Source of the DNA: Chara braunii
Taxonomy: Eukaryota; Streptophyta; Charophyceae; Charales; Characeae
Length of the DNA: 28,059 nucleotides
Direction of reading: 5' to 3'
Assembly: GCA_003427395.1 (NCBI GenBank)
Contig: BFEA01000451.1
Coordinates: 506,711 to 534,769, forward strand
Shown: piece by piece, positions 18,223-27,615 of the stretch
Layout: the number at the start of each line of letters is the position of its first letter
Numbering within the stretch: the first letter of the stretch is position 1
Program-made: the position numbers and the translations under genes
Notes under the pieces: model-generated
What the model was told of the DNA's origin: nothing
The model's input: the letters and a program-made list of their open reading frames with translations, nothing else
Databases searched by the model: none

Positions 18223-19316
18223 GTGCGCATGAGTCACCTAGAGCCACGACTGGTTCATGAGGATTATGAGGTTTATTGGACCACCAAGTCATATCTGTCG
18301 GAGCACTATGGCGACGGAATGATTGAGGTCCCTCTAGGTTTTGGCGAGCCTGACTGGTGGAGCTACAGTAGTCGTCGATCCGTACTCGTCGGTAGAGGGG
18401 TATGGATGTGGATGTACCATGCATCTATCTGTGAACTCGATAATCATGGGCGAGTGGTACCAGATATCGTGAGGATAGAGGTCAGGGCCTACGTTTACAT
18501 CAGCAATGAGGCGGAGTCCACCGTAGTTCTAGGTTACCTGACTCAAAGAGACTCGTATTCACTATGGAGAGTTGAGGAGATTTTGGAGACCGAGGTAGAG
18601 GCTACAACTAGGGAGGAGGAGAAGAGCTTCGTCAAGCACCGCACGATTTTCGAAGGTACTCGACGAAAGTCTGTGACAGGTCATTTGTGCACCGCTGCTG
18701 ACGGGTTTTTTTCGTTCGCACGGAAAAATTTTGACCTGCGAGCAGTTGTGCCCTTGTTCGCAGTGGATCAACTCTTTGGAGGACTAGGCAACATAGTGGA
18801 GAGCTATATGGCTGCGGAGCAACTGACTAGGTTTGTTAGGAGTAGGCAAGAGGAAAAACTGATTTATTTCGCTTTGGTTTCAGGTGGGCTCTGGCGTTGC
18901 AAGGACCCTGTAGGTCTTGTGAGTTTGTACGGTCGTACTCGACCCTTCTCTCATACGAGACAGAACCATTCCCCTACGATGTGTTTGTGAGAGCTCTACG
19001 TAGGGGAACGAACTTCTTGGGGGAAGTGGCTACTATCTTTGATGACGAGTTGTACTTGCCAGACTCTGGACTCGTCGGGATTGCAGAGTTAGAGCGGTAT
19101 TACGAGGATTTTGAGCCAGGGCGAGAGGACTTCGACGAGGAGTGGGTGGAGGAGGATTTGGATGAGAAGCGGTTAATGGAAGGCCCAAGGCGAAATTTTC
19201 AACGAAACCGTCATATTTCCCCGAATTTGTATTTTTTTCTTGGTTTTTCTTTTTGCCTAATATGCATGTGCTTTAGGGTATATTCATATTCAGTTTCAGC
19301 ATATTTGGACCACTAA
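18223..19316 (+). pseudogene. Unknown W/E/D-rich protein, copy 1 (frameshifted)
   Basis: No known family recognised. The first 255 codons (18223-18990) are open, and similarity then shifts by frame into 18897-19316 (139 codons), so one frameshift near 18890 breaks an ORF of about 360 codons. Features are PDWWSYSSRR, GVWMWMYHASICELD, VRIEVRAYVYISNEAESTVV, LGNIVESYMAAEQLTRFV, then ALRRGTNFLGEVATIFDDE, AELERYYEDFEPG and an acidic tail. A hydrophobic stretch (LYFFLGFSFCLICMCF) near 19228-19275 follows, possibly a membrane segment or chance T-rich sequence. The same blocks recur in copy 2 (19767-20838), which shows this was a real coding sequence. It lies between the leader repeats and gag. Confidence 0.6.
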
Positions 19317-19766
19317 CAAAAAACTTAGCAAAAACGTCGGACTCGAAAAAAGATTTGACGAACTCCAAAAGCTACTCCGAATAGGATTTTATAGTGCTAT
19401 TGACTTTGTTTTTTTTGTTTTTTTTTTGCATGTTTGTTTTTTTGATGTTTATATTATGACCCTGCATAGTTTGTTCGCAAACATTTCGACAACATTGCTT
19501 GTACCAAGGCGGCGAAAAAACCCGAATTTTTGGTCTTCCATTAACCACTTGTGGATCAGTGAGTCGACGGTGCAGATGGTCGATAAGTGGTTGTGGAGCC
19601 GAACTTACACTTGGTGGAACTTTTCCGTGAGGACGACGAGGATCTGGAGTCGGCGGGCATCGTCCATTGGTCGAGGATAGGGGTCACCCTTCAGGAGAGC
19701 CTTGGAGTTTGTGTTGAGGCGTAGAGTGAACGATTAGACAAGGGGCCATAGCGGTACTAGATAGAG
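19317..19766 (+). other. Spacer between the two unknown ORF copies
   Basis: It has T-rich tracts near 19408-19443. An 84-codon frame (19426-19680) contains several Trp residues but does not align with either ORF copy. The last 90 bases lead into copy 2. Confidence 0.4.
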
Positions 19767-20838
19767 CAAGAGGTTGTTTGGATGGTGGAGCCTCTTGTGT
19801 GGATTAAACTCCCAGTTGGGGATCTCCGATGGCCTAAACCACCTAAGTTCGTCGCAACTGACAGGGTGGAGTTCAATTTACCTGGGAAGAGTGTCGATCG
19901 TCCGGGACTCGAGAGCAGGTGGAGGTCGATTCTGCTAGCGCTGGGAGTTTGGCTGTGAACCTACGTGGAGGAGACCTTTGAGAGAGACGACCAGGGGTGG
20001 CGTGTACGTGGGACTACGCGAGTGGAGGTGATCAGATGTATTTTTTACACACAGTCGATAAGGACCGCAGTCTACTTTGATGGATCGGTGCACGATTGCT
20101 GACGCAGTGAGGGCGTGGCAAGAGCTATTCTGTTGAATCAGGCCGAGGCCATACTTGGAGAGGCATGAACATTAGAGGACCCGATTAGGTCGGTTAAGGC
20201 GCATATCTGGATCGGCGGTTCCATTTCATTCCCTAGCAGTCCGTCGTCGGTGACACTTCCAGTTTTTGTGGTCGAGGAGCTCTGGAGCTTAGGGCACGTT
20301 GTTGAGACATACTACGCCTCTCTTGAGTTAGTAGATGATGTGGTTAGGGGACCAGCGGATCATCAGTGGGTAGCTTACGCATAGTTCGTTGTGGGACCTC
20401 TCACCGGAGAGAGAGGGCTCTAATTGATAGAGTTAATTGGAGCGTTGGCACCTTTTTGGTCCTCGGGATCGAGCCATCCAGATCAGCCCCCGGAGTTTTG
20501 GCTGGCGTTAGAGAGAGAGCTTAGGAGGCCGCCCGATTATTTGGGAGGTGTAACCCATCTCCTAAGCGAGACCCGTCTTAGAGGGCATGCTCCTCTTATT
20601 CCGTCTTGGGAGGCGGAGAAGCACTATCGTTGGATTTATATCCCGATAAGGAGGACTTGGGCCTGTATGCTGACAATAGAGAGTGGGGAGATCCAGAGGA
20701 CATGGAGCAGTGGGGAAAGTTGGACCTGGGCTGGGGCGATGTGGACCTCGGCGACCATGACGCGGATCGGGATGGAGATGAGGTCGAGTATGTAGGCAGA
20801 GTGGAGCCGGACGAGGACGGTTGGGGCTATCTTCACTA
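19767..20838 (+). pseudogene. Unknown W/E/D-rich protein, copy 2 (stops)
   Basis: One plus-strand frame from 19767 to about 20650 is interrupted only by five stops and aligns with copy 1 throughout. ESRWRSILLALGVWL matches SSRRSVLVGRGVWMW. TRVEVIRCIFYTQSIRTAVYF matches VRIEVRAYVYISNEAESTVV; LWSLGHVVETYYASLELV matches FGGLGNIVESYMAAEQLT. ELRRPPDYLGGVTHLL matches ALRRGTNFLGEVATIF, and EAEKHYRW matches ELERYYED. After a frame change, an acidic tail (20606-20838, rich in D, G, E and W) corresponds to that of copy 1. Identity is low, so the duplication is old or the copies were under separate selection before decay. Function unknown. Confidence 0.6.
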
Positions 20839-21703
20839 GGCCGGGGGACAAGAGCACCTCCTTTGGGAGGACACAGATGTCGATATGATGGATGCAGACG
20901 GAGCCTGGTGGCGTAGATCTGGAGTACGTTTTTGGACTTCGCGTGCATATGGACCAGAGATGCGGGATGAGTCCAACGTATGGTGGGCTTCTTTTTTTAT
21001 CAAAGAGTTCAGGATGTACAGAGATAAAGCGCTGCTAGGTCCAAGGGAGACCGCACTCAAGCACTGCGAAATCTAGGTAGCTCCTGATGTATATATCAGG
21101 ATTACGTATGGGGAAAGTAGAGGGACTTCGTCAGACAGAGCTTATAGGTCACCCTGTTAGGGGAGATAGCTCGATCGAGACATTGGTCTATCCTTAGCAG
21201 GCGTCAACAGGAGGTTGTGGCAGTTGAAGTCCTTAGCACAAGCCATATTAGGTCACCGGCGGTCTCGAGAGGTGGGTGGACGTTCGATCTCGACAGTTGT
21301 GGAAGGACCGCCCGCTGAGAGACTTTATCCAACAGAGAATAAGAGGTGGACCCTGCCTGATTTTGTGATAAATAGAGTTTACGGAGGAGTAAGACGCTTA
21401 TCGAGAGTCACTAAGTGGACCTTCAGGGTGCTCAGAAGAGGACTTGAGCCGAGATTTAGAGACACCTACTTTGCCTTGTGCATCCGATGGGGACCATTTG
21501 AGGAGGACGTTGTAGAGGGTATCATTGACACCACTTGTTGGTACGATTTTGTCCCGCCTGGTAACTTGGTCGACTACGATCGAAGGTGGATAGAGATCCC
21601 GTACATGGGGCTCGAGTGCCTTGGTCGTTTGTTTGAAGAAGAATCAGATAGGTTCTCAGAGCTCGAAGGATTACAAAAGTTGTTTGAAAAGAGTGACGGC
21701 TAG
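20839..21703 (+). pseudogene. Unknown ORF remnant, possible third family member
   Basis: The same frame as the acidic tail continues with GAWWRRSGVRFW (about 20903-20940), WWASFFIKEFRMYRD, stops near 21074 and 21160-21170, then an open run 21215-21703. That run includes RWTLPDFVINRVYGGVRRL, KWTFRVLRRGLEPRF, CIRWGPFEEDVVEG and DRRWIEIPYMGLECLG. Composition (W, R, E, D) resembles copies 1 and 2, but I could not align it block by block. It may be a diverged third copy or the C-terminal part of the same polyprotein. No known domain. Confidence 0.45.
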
Positions 21704-21710
21704 ATACTGA

Positions 21711-22870
21711 CAGGAATGTGAGGACGCATACCACAGGTCAGGACTATACGAACAACTTGTGAGCGAGTGGATGACAGTAACGGTTTTACTTAGGATTAGG
21801 ACTGAGGCGGACCTTACTGAGGCAGACTGCATAGAGCTACTAAGGGCGATCATAGAGAAGAAGAGACCTAAGGAGGTTGGCACAATTACGTTCCAGAGAA
21901 AGATATCATATGAGGTGATGGTATGGAGTAAAGGGTTTATGCGAGCGGAATTATTTAACGGCGAGACGCTAGCAAAAGCGAGGGCGAGGATGTGAATAGA
22001 ACAGCAAAGTTGAGGCAAGATGGGGGGATAGAATGGAAGATGAACGAGTAAGAAGGGTAAAGGATCAAATTATATAGCCAATGTTAAAGAAGATCAAAGA
22101 GTTGGCTCAGAGCATTCAAGCGCGGTGGGCTTGTATAAATGAGGATAGACTATTTCGAAAATAGGAGAGAACGGGGGAACCGGAAAGTATTTTTAAGAAA
22201 GACAGGGAATTTATTAAGACTTTAAGGTGGAGGCTTGAGTTCCTTGAAAGAGTGAAGGAAAGGGAGCAAGAGGAATCAGGATGAGAAAGATCGACCGAGT
22301 TAACCAAAAAAGAGAAAAAAAAAGGCAGTGAAGAGACGATGTCATGATGAGACGCGATAAACATCTGTGAGTTTGACAACGATAAATACTCCCTGAACGT
22401 AGCTGGGAAGTTCGAAGGATCGGTGGTATATATCTTGATTCATGTGCAGCATCTAGTGAGATTGGGGTTGGCAGAAGAGGCAGAGTGTTCCAGGAGAGCG
22501 TTGAGGGATGCAAGAGCGCCGAAGCTCTGGGTCGGAATTGAGGATGGACGTGTAGTCAGATTTGAGTCGACTACAAGTTTGTTTGACGGCGGGGCCATGG
22601 TTCGCTCATGGCAGAAAACCTTGAGCGATACATAGAGAATCCTAAAGGAACAAGTCAGAGAATTGGAGAACTAGCAAAGGTTGTGGTGGATGGAGCAATT
22701 CTCAGGACGTTAGAGGCTCACACGCGATATCGCCGGGAGATAATAAAGACACTAGAAGATGTAGAAGACTTCGGTGATAATGACGAGTTTGAAGCGTTTT
22801 TCCTTGTCCTAAAGTCATCTACTAAAAGAATGCTAGCGGCTCTGGAACTAATGGCGGAGGAGTGCTAGAT
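21711..22870 (+). pseudogene. Charged, coiled-coil-like ORF remnants
   Basis: A frame starting QECEDAYHRSGLYEQLVSEW (21711) runs to 21995. Frames then switch through LKKIKELAQSIQARWACINED and FIKTLRWRLEFLERVKERE (about 22085-22260), VVYILIHVQHLVRLGLAEEA (22423-22635) and LERYIENPKG to LELMAEEC (22608-22868). Heptad-like Leu/Ile/Glu/Lys spacing suggests a helical, self-associating protein, as is common at the N-terminus of gag polyproteins. Several frameshifts and stops are present. The assignment to a gag precursor is inference from position. Confidence 0.45.
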
Positions 22871-23411
22871 ACTACGTCTAAGGAAGTTGAATAGAAGAGC
22901 TTATATAGGCGGATATCAGAGGTGGAATTAACGCGAAAGAGGTGGAAATTTGCCAGATGGAGTGGGCCGTGTGAGCAAGAAGTTGAGAAGGTTGTCCGAT
23001 GTCAGAGAGAAATTGGTAGAAAGGATATCTTCCAATACGAAGTTGTCCGACACCAAGTAGCGAATAGTGGCCAGGAGAGGAACCAATTTTATGTCATGAT
23101 ATTGTACGTCCTTGATTTTAACATATATCATATTGGTATATATCTTCCAAGAGAAAGGGAAAACTCTGTCAATATTTGAGGTGTTTGAGAATAGCGGCGT
23201 GGAAACTTAATGAGGACAGAGAGAGGTTGGAGAAGTTAGGTAAGCACGTTATCTCAGACGATGATATTATTATCTTTGACGATCTGCCTAGACCACCAGT
23301 TCCTAGACAAGGACTGTAACGCAATGGTTGGGAGGCAATTGTGGATCTTGCTAAGACAGTTAGAGCTATAAATCGGTCTAAAAAGTCTGGCTAGTAGGAG
23401 TAACGAGGATG
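22871..23411 (+). pseudogene. Further degraded coding remnant before gag
   Basis: An 85-codon frame (22922-23179) begins ELTRKRWKFARW and includes EQEVEKVVRCQREIGRKD, again charged and helical. After 23180 short frames contain RERLEKLGKHVI-like and DDDIIIFDDLPRPPVPRQGL stretches (about 23218-23318). No known motif. Confidence 0.4.
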
Positions 23412-23591
23412 ATAGGTCCGGACTTAATTTCATAGATCTGAACTGAATTTTATAGGTCCGGGGTAAATTTCATAGGTTCGGGGTGAATTTCGTAGGTCCG
23501 GGATTAACATCGTAGGCTCGGGCTTAATTTCATAGGTCCGGCCTGAATTTCATAGGTCCGGGTTAATTCCATTAGGTCCAGGCTGGGTCAA
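23412..23591 (+). repeat. Exact 20-bp minisatellite, nine units
   Basis: Units start at 23412, 23432, 23452, 23472, 23492, 23512, 23532, 23552 and 23572 with no length change. The consensus is ATAGGTCCGGGCTGAATTTC. Substitutions, not indels, separate the units. Since 20 is not a multiple of three, it is not a protein repeat. There are no spacers, so it is not a CRISPR-like array. Confidence 0.95.
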
Positions 23592-23930
23592 ACTCTAGGG
23601 AACCGAGGACACCTGAGGAATTGGGGAGACGGTTATTGTAATCGATGTCAGGCTTTGATCAGTGGGAAGTAGAGATGGAGCTCGAACCAGAAGTCGTGCA
23701 CGTTCGAATCATTGCTCGGTGTATACGACTAATGAGCGACACTAGAAGGCAAGGGGGGGTACGACCGCTCTTTGCGCGAGGGAGACAGATTGCAAGAGAA
23801 GTAGTGACGGTGCAGATTGGACTGTGGTATAGTCTGATTATATGAGACGTTGGACCTGGAGAAGAGGTAAGGTACGAAGGTGGTTGGGAGAGATTTGACT
23901 CAGGGGTATTTAGAAGAGAAGAAGGAAACG
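23592..23930 (+). other. Short frame between minisatellite and gag
   Basis: A 66-codon frame at 23645-23845 (starts MSGFDQWEVEMELEPEVVHV) is acidic then basic and could be part of the gag leader. No motif. Confidence 0.35.
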
Positions 23931-25100
23931 AAGAGGATTGAACTAGTGGTGTAACCGAAAGACTACGTCTCCGTTATCTTAAGAAAATCGGAAAGTTGGC
24001 TCATGGAGGCTGACGCAATGGGAGCACAGCACGAGATGACCGAGTATCACACCTCACCGGATCGAGGTCTTCGAGAGCTCACAGAGTGCTTCTGAAAGTC
24101 TCCGTTAAAATGGGAGAAGAAAGAAGGAGATAGGGAGCCTGAAGTGGCAGAGATACGAGAAGCGGTGGAAGCACATACACCAAATAGCCTCACACAGCCA
24201 ACACCTGCACTTCACAAGAAGAGCAGGACCGAGCCGCCGGACATGGGTAGAACGAGAGAGTACTGACACGAGTCGCTTGAGCAACGACGAGGGGATGACC
24301 GTCGTGATTGGAGAGAGGACTATATGTGCGAAAGAGAATGGCGAAGCACAGAACGGATGAGAGATAGAACTCCACCCACACGGGTCTACGAACCGGAGAT
24401 AGAGGATTCCTATGTGCTGCCTTATGAGAGGCGAGAGCGATACCATATTTCGCATGTGGCTTATGACCTGGATACTAAACTGCCAATATTTAGAGGATAC
24501 GGGATTTCCGAATACTTATAGAAGTGGAAGCTCCACGGCTTTCAGAACCAATGGACAGAGGATGAACTCATCGACAATTTTTTGTTTAACTGTGATCAGG
24601 TCCTAGGCAAAGAAGTACGTAATGTCAGGCCAACGGATAGGAGATGGAGGACCTACAAGGAAGCCTTGTAGCAACTTTTCAAGCATGAGGATATAAGGTA
24701 CACCATAAAGGACTTGGAAATGTTGAGGCAAGGCGAAGACGAGAGCGTACATGCCTTTGGGAAGAGATTCGAGAAGATGTCGGAGGCGCTCATAGCAAAG
24801 GGGAAACTCCTAGAGGTAGACCTATGTACACGACTCCCAAAAGGGAAATAAAAGGGGATCCTGAGAAAACTCCCACATGACCGCTTGGATTTTCAGACTG
24901 TCCTCAGGCTGGTCATCAAAATCGAGACAGATGATTACAAAATCTTGTTTGGATGCACATCTACAAGAGGGAAGGTCAGACAGGAGGATGGTCAGATCGT
25001 GACTCGGAAAGGTGCCCTGATTTGGACGACAGACCCCAGGCAGACTAGAGGAATTCGATCACAGGGACAAAGGTTAAGCAAAAGGAGAAGGAAGACGTGA
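23931..25100 (+). pseudogene. gag-like region, capsid part, with stops
   Basis: One frame runs from about 23955 (PKDYVSVILRKSESWLMEAD) to 25100 with stops near 24093, 24255, 24519, 24669 and 24849. It contains a charged linker, then YHISHVAYDLDTKLPIFRGY, WKLHGFQNQWTEDELIDNFL, RRWRTYKEAL and QLFKHEDIRY. These are followed by LRQGEDESVHAFGKRFEKMS (about 24721-24784) and LRKLPHDRLDFQTVLRLVIK. The Trp-based segment and the RQGEDESV/FGKRF block are typical of Ty3/gypsy retrotransposon gag capsid proteins, which package the element RNA. The lesions are point stops in one frame, so decay is moderate. Confidence 0.75.
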
Positions 25101-25770
25101 TGGTGGAGATAGAGGAGATGCGAGAGATGAGGAAGAGTCTCGCTAGACAGATGGTCAGTATGGAGACCAAGAGTGCACCAATCACCAATCGAGACAAAGG
25201 AGGTGTCTTCCCTTATTCCCTGAGGTGGGACCTTCAAGACCCAGAGTGGAGGGACATAGAAGACAAGAACCCGATAACTCTCGCATGATATAAAGCGAGG
25301 GAGAGAGATGAAAAGTACAAGAACGTAGTAAACAGGAATGAGTGGGACAGGCGAGACGAATGGTCATGGGAGACTCGCGAGTACAGTGGGACCAGAGACA
25401 ACCGACGTAGTCCTCAAGGAGAATGGGATGGAGGTGAACGCCCAGAACGTCGAGATGACTCTCGTGGGAGGTATGAGAGTGGTGACAGAGATAGAGACCG
25501 CCGAGATGATTCACGAGGCAGATATGGAAGACTGGACAGGGACCGGATGGACTACACTCGTGTGAGATTCGATAGGAGTGATTGCAACAGAGACTACAAA
25601 GATAATTCTCGAGGAAGATATGACAGGGAGGACCGAGGCAGGGATTGTCAGAATGATTCCAAATAGAGATATGACCGAGGCAGGGATCGTTGAGATGATT
25701 CCTGAGGCAGATACGATCGAGAGAACGATCGTCGAGACGATTATTGCGGGGACTCGCAAGACGATTCTAG
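25097..25770 (+). pseudogene. gag C-terminal Arg/Asp-rich linker
   Basis: After a frameshift at about 25097 a second frame runs MVEIEEMREMRKSLARQMVS (coiled-coil-like), WDLQDPEWRDIEDKNP, then an extended low-complexity tract. The repeated theme is RRDDSRGRYDR or DNSRGRYDRED (about 25439-25740). Stops lie at 25286, about 25664, 25691, 25700 and 25769. Such RG/RD-rich segments next to a zinc knuckle usually contact RNA. The theme recurs roughly every 16-20 residues. The alternative frames here are shadows of this tract. Confidence 0.7.
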
Positions 25771-25809
25771 GAGATAGAGAGAGAGAGAGACGCTAGATCT
25801 CCGAGAGTT

Positions 25810-26091
25810 GGGGAGTGTCTCGAGGATAGGCCATCGACTCCCCGTAACACCTGCGTGTACTGTCGGTCTGACGACCACGTGAAGAAGGATTCTTCTGACC
25901 TGCAAAATACAATAGATGATGGGATGGTGTTGCTCGACGATAGGAAATACATTCAGTAGGCTGGCGACAGAGGAGACATGTCGATGTTTCCTTCGATGAA
26001 GGAGAATGTGGACGCAAGAAGGATGAAGACAAAGAAAGGCAAGGATGTGACCAAGGGTCAGAGTGTCAGAATGGTACTTCTGTGTGTCTGA
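25810..26091 (+). pseudogene. gag zinc-knuckle end, last Cys lost
   Basis: After another frame change in a GA-rich tract (25769-25792), the frame reads ECLEDRPSTPRNT, then CVYCRSDDHVKKDS at 25852-25893. The pattern Cys-x2-Cys-x4-His-x4-Cys is complete except that the fourth ligand is Ser (TCT for TGT or TGC). DDGMVLLDDRKYI, a stop, and SMFPSMKENVDARR follow, ending at about 26091. This knuckle normally binds RNA in nucleocapsid. No protease follows. Confidence 0.7.
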
Positions 26092-26098
26092 TTTTCGA

Positions 26099-26148
26099 TT
26101 CAACGGGGGTTTCCCGTTGAAAGGTTCAACGGTCGTTGAACCCCCGTT
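26099..26148. repeat. Overlapping inverted repeats at the gag breakpoint
   Basis: TTCAACGGG (26099-26107) pairs with CCCGTTGAA (26113-26121) around five bases. GGTTCAACG (26123-26131) pairs with CGTTGAACC (26134-26142) around two bases. AACGGGGGTT (26102-26111) also pairs with AACCCCCGTT (26139-26148). All are perfect. The third pairing excludes the first two. It begins about 8 bases after the gag frame ends and could be the palindromic terminus of an inserted element. Confidence 0.9.
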
Positions 26149-26437
26149 ACAACACCGCCCTATACCGTATTAGAACGCGGTACAACGCAGCCCTCAAAAA
26201 ACATTTTCGCAGGCAAAAAAATAATCAAATATCTGTTTGTGACAATATATATATATAAGGGGATGTAGATTTTTTTGCGCTCCACATTCCCATATTTTTA
26301 TTTTTATTTTTTTAGCATTTAAATTATTTTTAAGAAATCAAAAATCAAACCAGACTCAAAACACATCGAATTTTGTTTTTTTTTTTGATTGATTGATGGG
26401 GGATGGGTAGCCCCCCCCCACCCGCACCCAATCACAC

Positions 26438-26470
<33 letters not shown>

Positions 26471-26480
26471 TAGGTATGTT
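26149..26480. other. AT-rich sequence after the gag breakpoint
   Basis: It contains atatatatataag (26247-26260), long A/T runs, a C9 run (26411-26419) and an A29 tract (26438-26466). Short frames reading Lys runs are translations of the A tract. No gene seen. Confidence 0.5.
26438..26466. repeat. Poly(A)29 tract
   Basis: Pure run of 29 A following a C-rich stretch (ccccaccc, acccaatcacac). Confidence 0.95.
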
Positions 26481-26780
26481 TGTTTTTTCTCTTTCTCCTA
26501 TTTTTCCAAGTGTTTTTTGTGTCTCAAGCCGAGCACCCTCTCACAGTGCCAAACAATCGGTGGTTCCTCGTTTGGAGTGCCAACTGCACTCTTTGGGGGG
26601 GCGCTCAGTTCGGGATGTTTATGTTGCCTATCGGTGATGACAGATGGTCGTCGGAGTGTCTCCCTGGCTCAGCGTTAGTGGGAACCAACAGCCTGCGGGG
26701 TTCAACCGTGATGTGAGTAGGTAGTGTGCTGCTTTGCTCCGTGTTGGATGTGTAGACTGTCTTGTCTACACTCTGCCGCT
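26481..26780. other. Unassigned, no gene recognised
   Basis: Overlapping plus-strand frames of 78-91 codons at 26389-26716 differ in frame and have no motif; part of each is low complexity. Base composition becomes G/T-rich toward the repeat array that follows. Confidence 0.35.
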
Positions 26781-27145
26781 GCCTTGTTGCCCGTGCCGCT
26801 TGCTTCGCAGGTCGTCCTCGCTGCTCTGCTGCCCTGCCGCCTATCCGAAGGGTCGTGCCTCCCGTGTCTTTTGCTCGCGTGCCTTGTGGTCTGGTGGCCT
26901 TGTGGTGGTGCCTTGCGCTTCACTGCACGGTTGTTGAGCTACTTGTTTGTGTGCCCTGTCGACCTTTAGTGTCCTTTGCTTGCATCCCTTGTAGTTAGGT
27001 TGCCTTGTCGGTGATGCCATGTGTTTCATTGTACGGTTGCTAAGCTGTTCATCTGCTTGCCCTGTTGGCCTTCTGCGGGTCGCCTTGTTGATGTTGCCGA
27101 GCTGCTCGTCCGCTTGCCCTGTCGTTCCTTGCAGTCGTCTTTGGT
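26781..27145. repeat. Degenerate tandem array, ~105-bp unit, pyrimidine-rich
   Basis: The blocks gtgtc(t)tttgct, then ccttgt, tgtggtggtgcc or tgtcggtgatgcc, acggttg-t-agct and ccctgt(c/t)g recur near 26860-26965 and 26966-27070 at about 105 bp. A shortened unit ends near 27140, and a weak earlier unit may start near 26781. The many overlapping short frames (Cys/Leu/Pro-rich on plus) reflect composition. No coding claim is made. Confidence 0.65.
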
Positions 27146-27309
27146 GATAAGCAGTTGGGCTGTCTTTACTGCGTTGCCTGGTGCTCCGCAGGGTTGCTGC
27201 CCGCCGTTATGTCCCGCTTGGGGATAGTCTGCCTTCAACATGGGTCAAAGGGTTCATGACCCAAACCATCAAATACGGAGATTCCGCAGATTGTCAAGGG
27301 TTCAGCCGT

Positions 27310-27337
27310 CTGATGAGTCGGTGCAACTCCAACGAAA
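27310..27337 (+). ncRNA. Hammerhead-ribozyme-like core, incomplete
   Basis: CTGATGA (27310-27316) and CGAAA (27333-27337) are the two invariant strands of a hammerhead catalytic core. They are correctly spaced around a possible stem II, GTCGG (27317-27321) with CCAAC (27329-27333), which has one C-A mismatch. ACAA-TT-TTGT after GAA could form a short stem III ending in a GTT cleavage triplet. Stem I does not form convincingly in either circular arrangement. It may be a decayed ribozyme from a retrozyme or Penelope-like element, or chance. Confidence 0.2.
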
Positions 27338-27410
27338 CAATTTTGTTATCATCAGTGTTTATTTTTTTCGGTCTTATGATTTTTTTGGGACTTGTATTTT
27401 TTCTTGTTTG

Positions 27411-27615
27411 CCTGTTTGGTGTGCTTGCATGTTGTCTGCCCTCCCGCCTGCTTGATGTGCTTGTGTGCCGTCTGCCCTTCCACCTCCCCTATGCCCTCCA
27501 GCCTTTGTCCTTCGTTGTTGCTTGTCATCCCATGCCTTATCATGTCATGCCTTTTCATTGCTTGCTTGGTGTCGTTGTGTGTTATCTGTCCTCCCGCCTC
27601 CCCCATGCCCTCCAT
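27411..27615. repeat. Degenerate C/T-rich repeat, three units
   Basis: The pattern gt(g/c)(c/g)ttg, then tgt, tctg(c/t)cct(c/t)cc(a/g)cct recurs near 27421, 27457 and 27572. The last two also share atgccctcca(g/t)cct. Spacing is irregular, so this is a decayed low-complexity array. Plus-strand Cys/Leu-rich frames across it are not credible genes. Confidence 0.6.

Larger units (their letters stand above)
14538..26093 (+). mobile_element. Large LTR retrotransposon, 5' half, decayed
   Basis: Evidence for one plus-strand element comes from an LTR-like end and primer-binding site (15337-15354), a tandem-repeat leader, duplicated unknown ORFs (18223-21703), charged coiled-coil-like ORF remnants (21711-23200) and a gag-like region ending in a zinc knuckle (to about 26091). 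A hAT-like element (16335-17591) interrupts the leader. No protease, RT, RNase H or integrase is seen in this half, so it is truncated or interrupted at about 26093. Extra ORFs before gag are known in Tat/Ogre-type plant Ty3/gypsy elements. Lineage assignment is inference. Confidence 0.6.

Noticed and set aside
23412-23591. CRISPR-like regular repeats
   Set aside because: Units are contiguous with no spacers, and the context is eukaryotic mobile DNA.
23700-23722. tRNA T-loop-like string gttcgaatc
   Set aside because: No acceptor stem, D-arm or anticodon arm could be drawn around it.
24105-24455. 116-codon minus-strand open frame
   Set aside because: It is antisense to the gag-like frame, which has recognisable gag motifs on the plus strand.
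25511-26103. Minus-strand open frames rich in Ser/Ile/His
   Set aside because: They are antisense to the Arg/Asp-rich gag tail and knuckle; the composition follows from its low-complexity codons.
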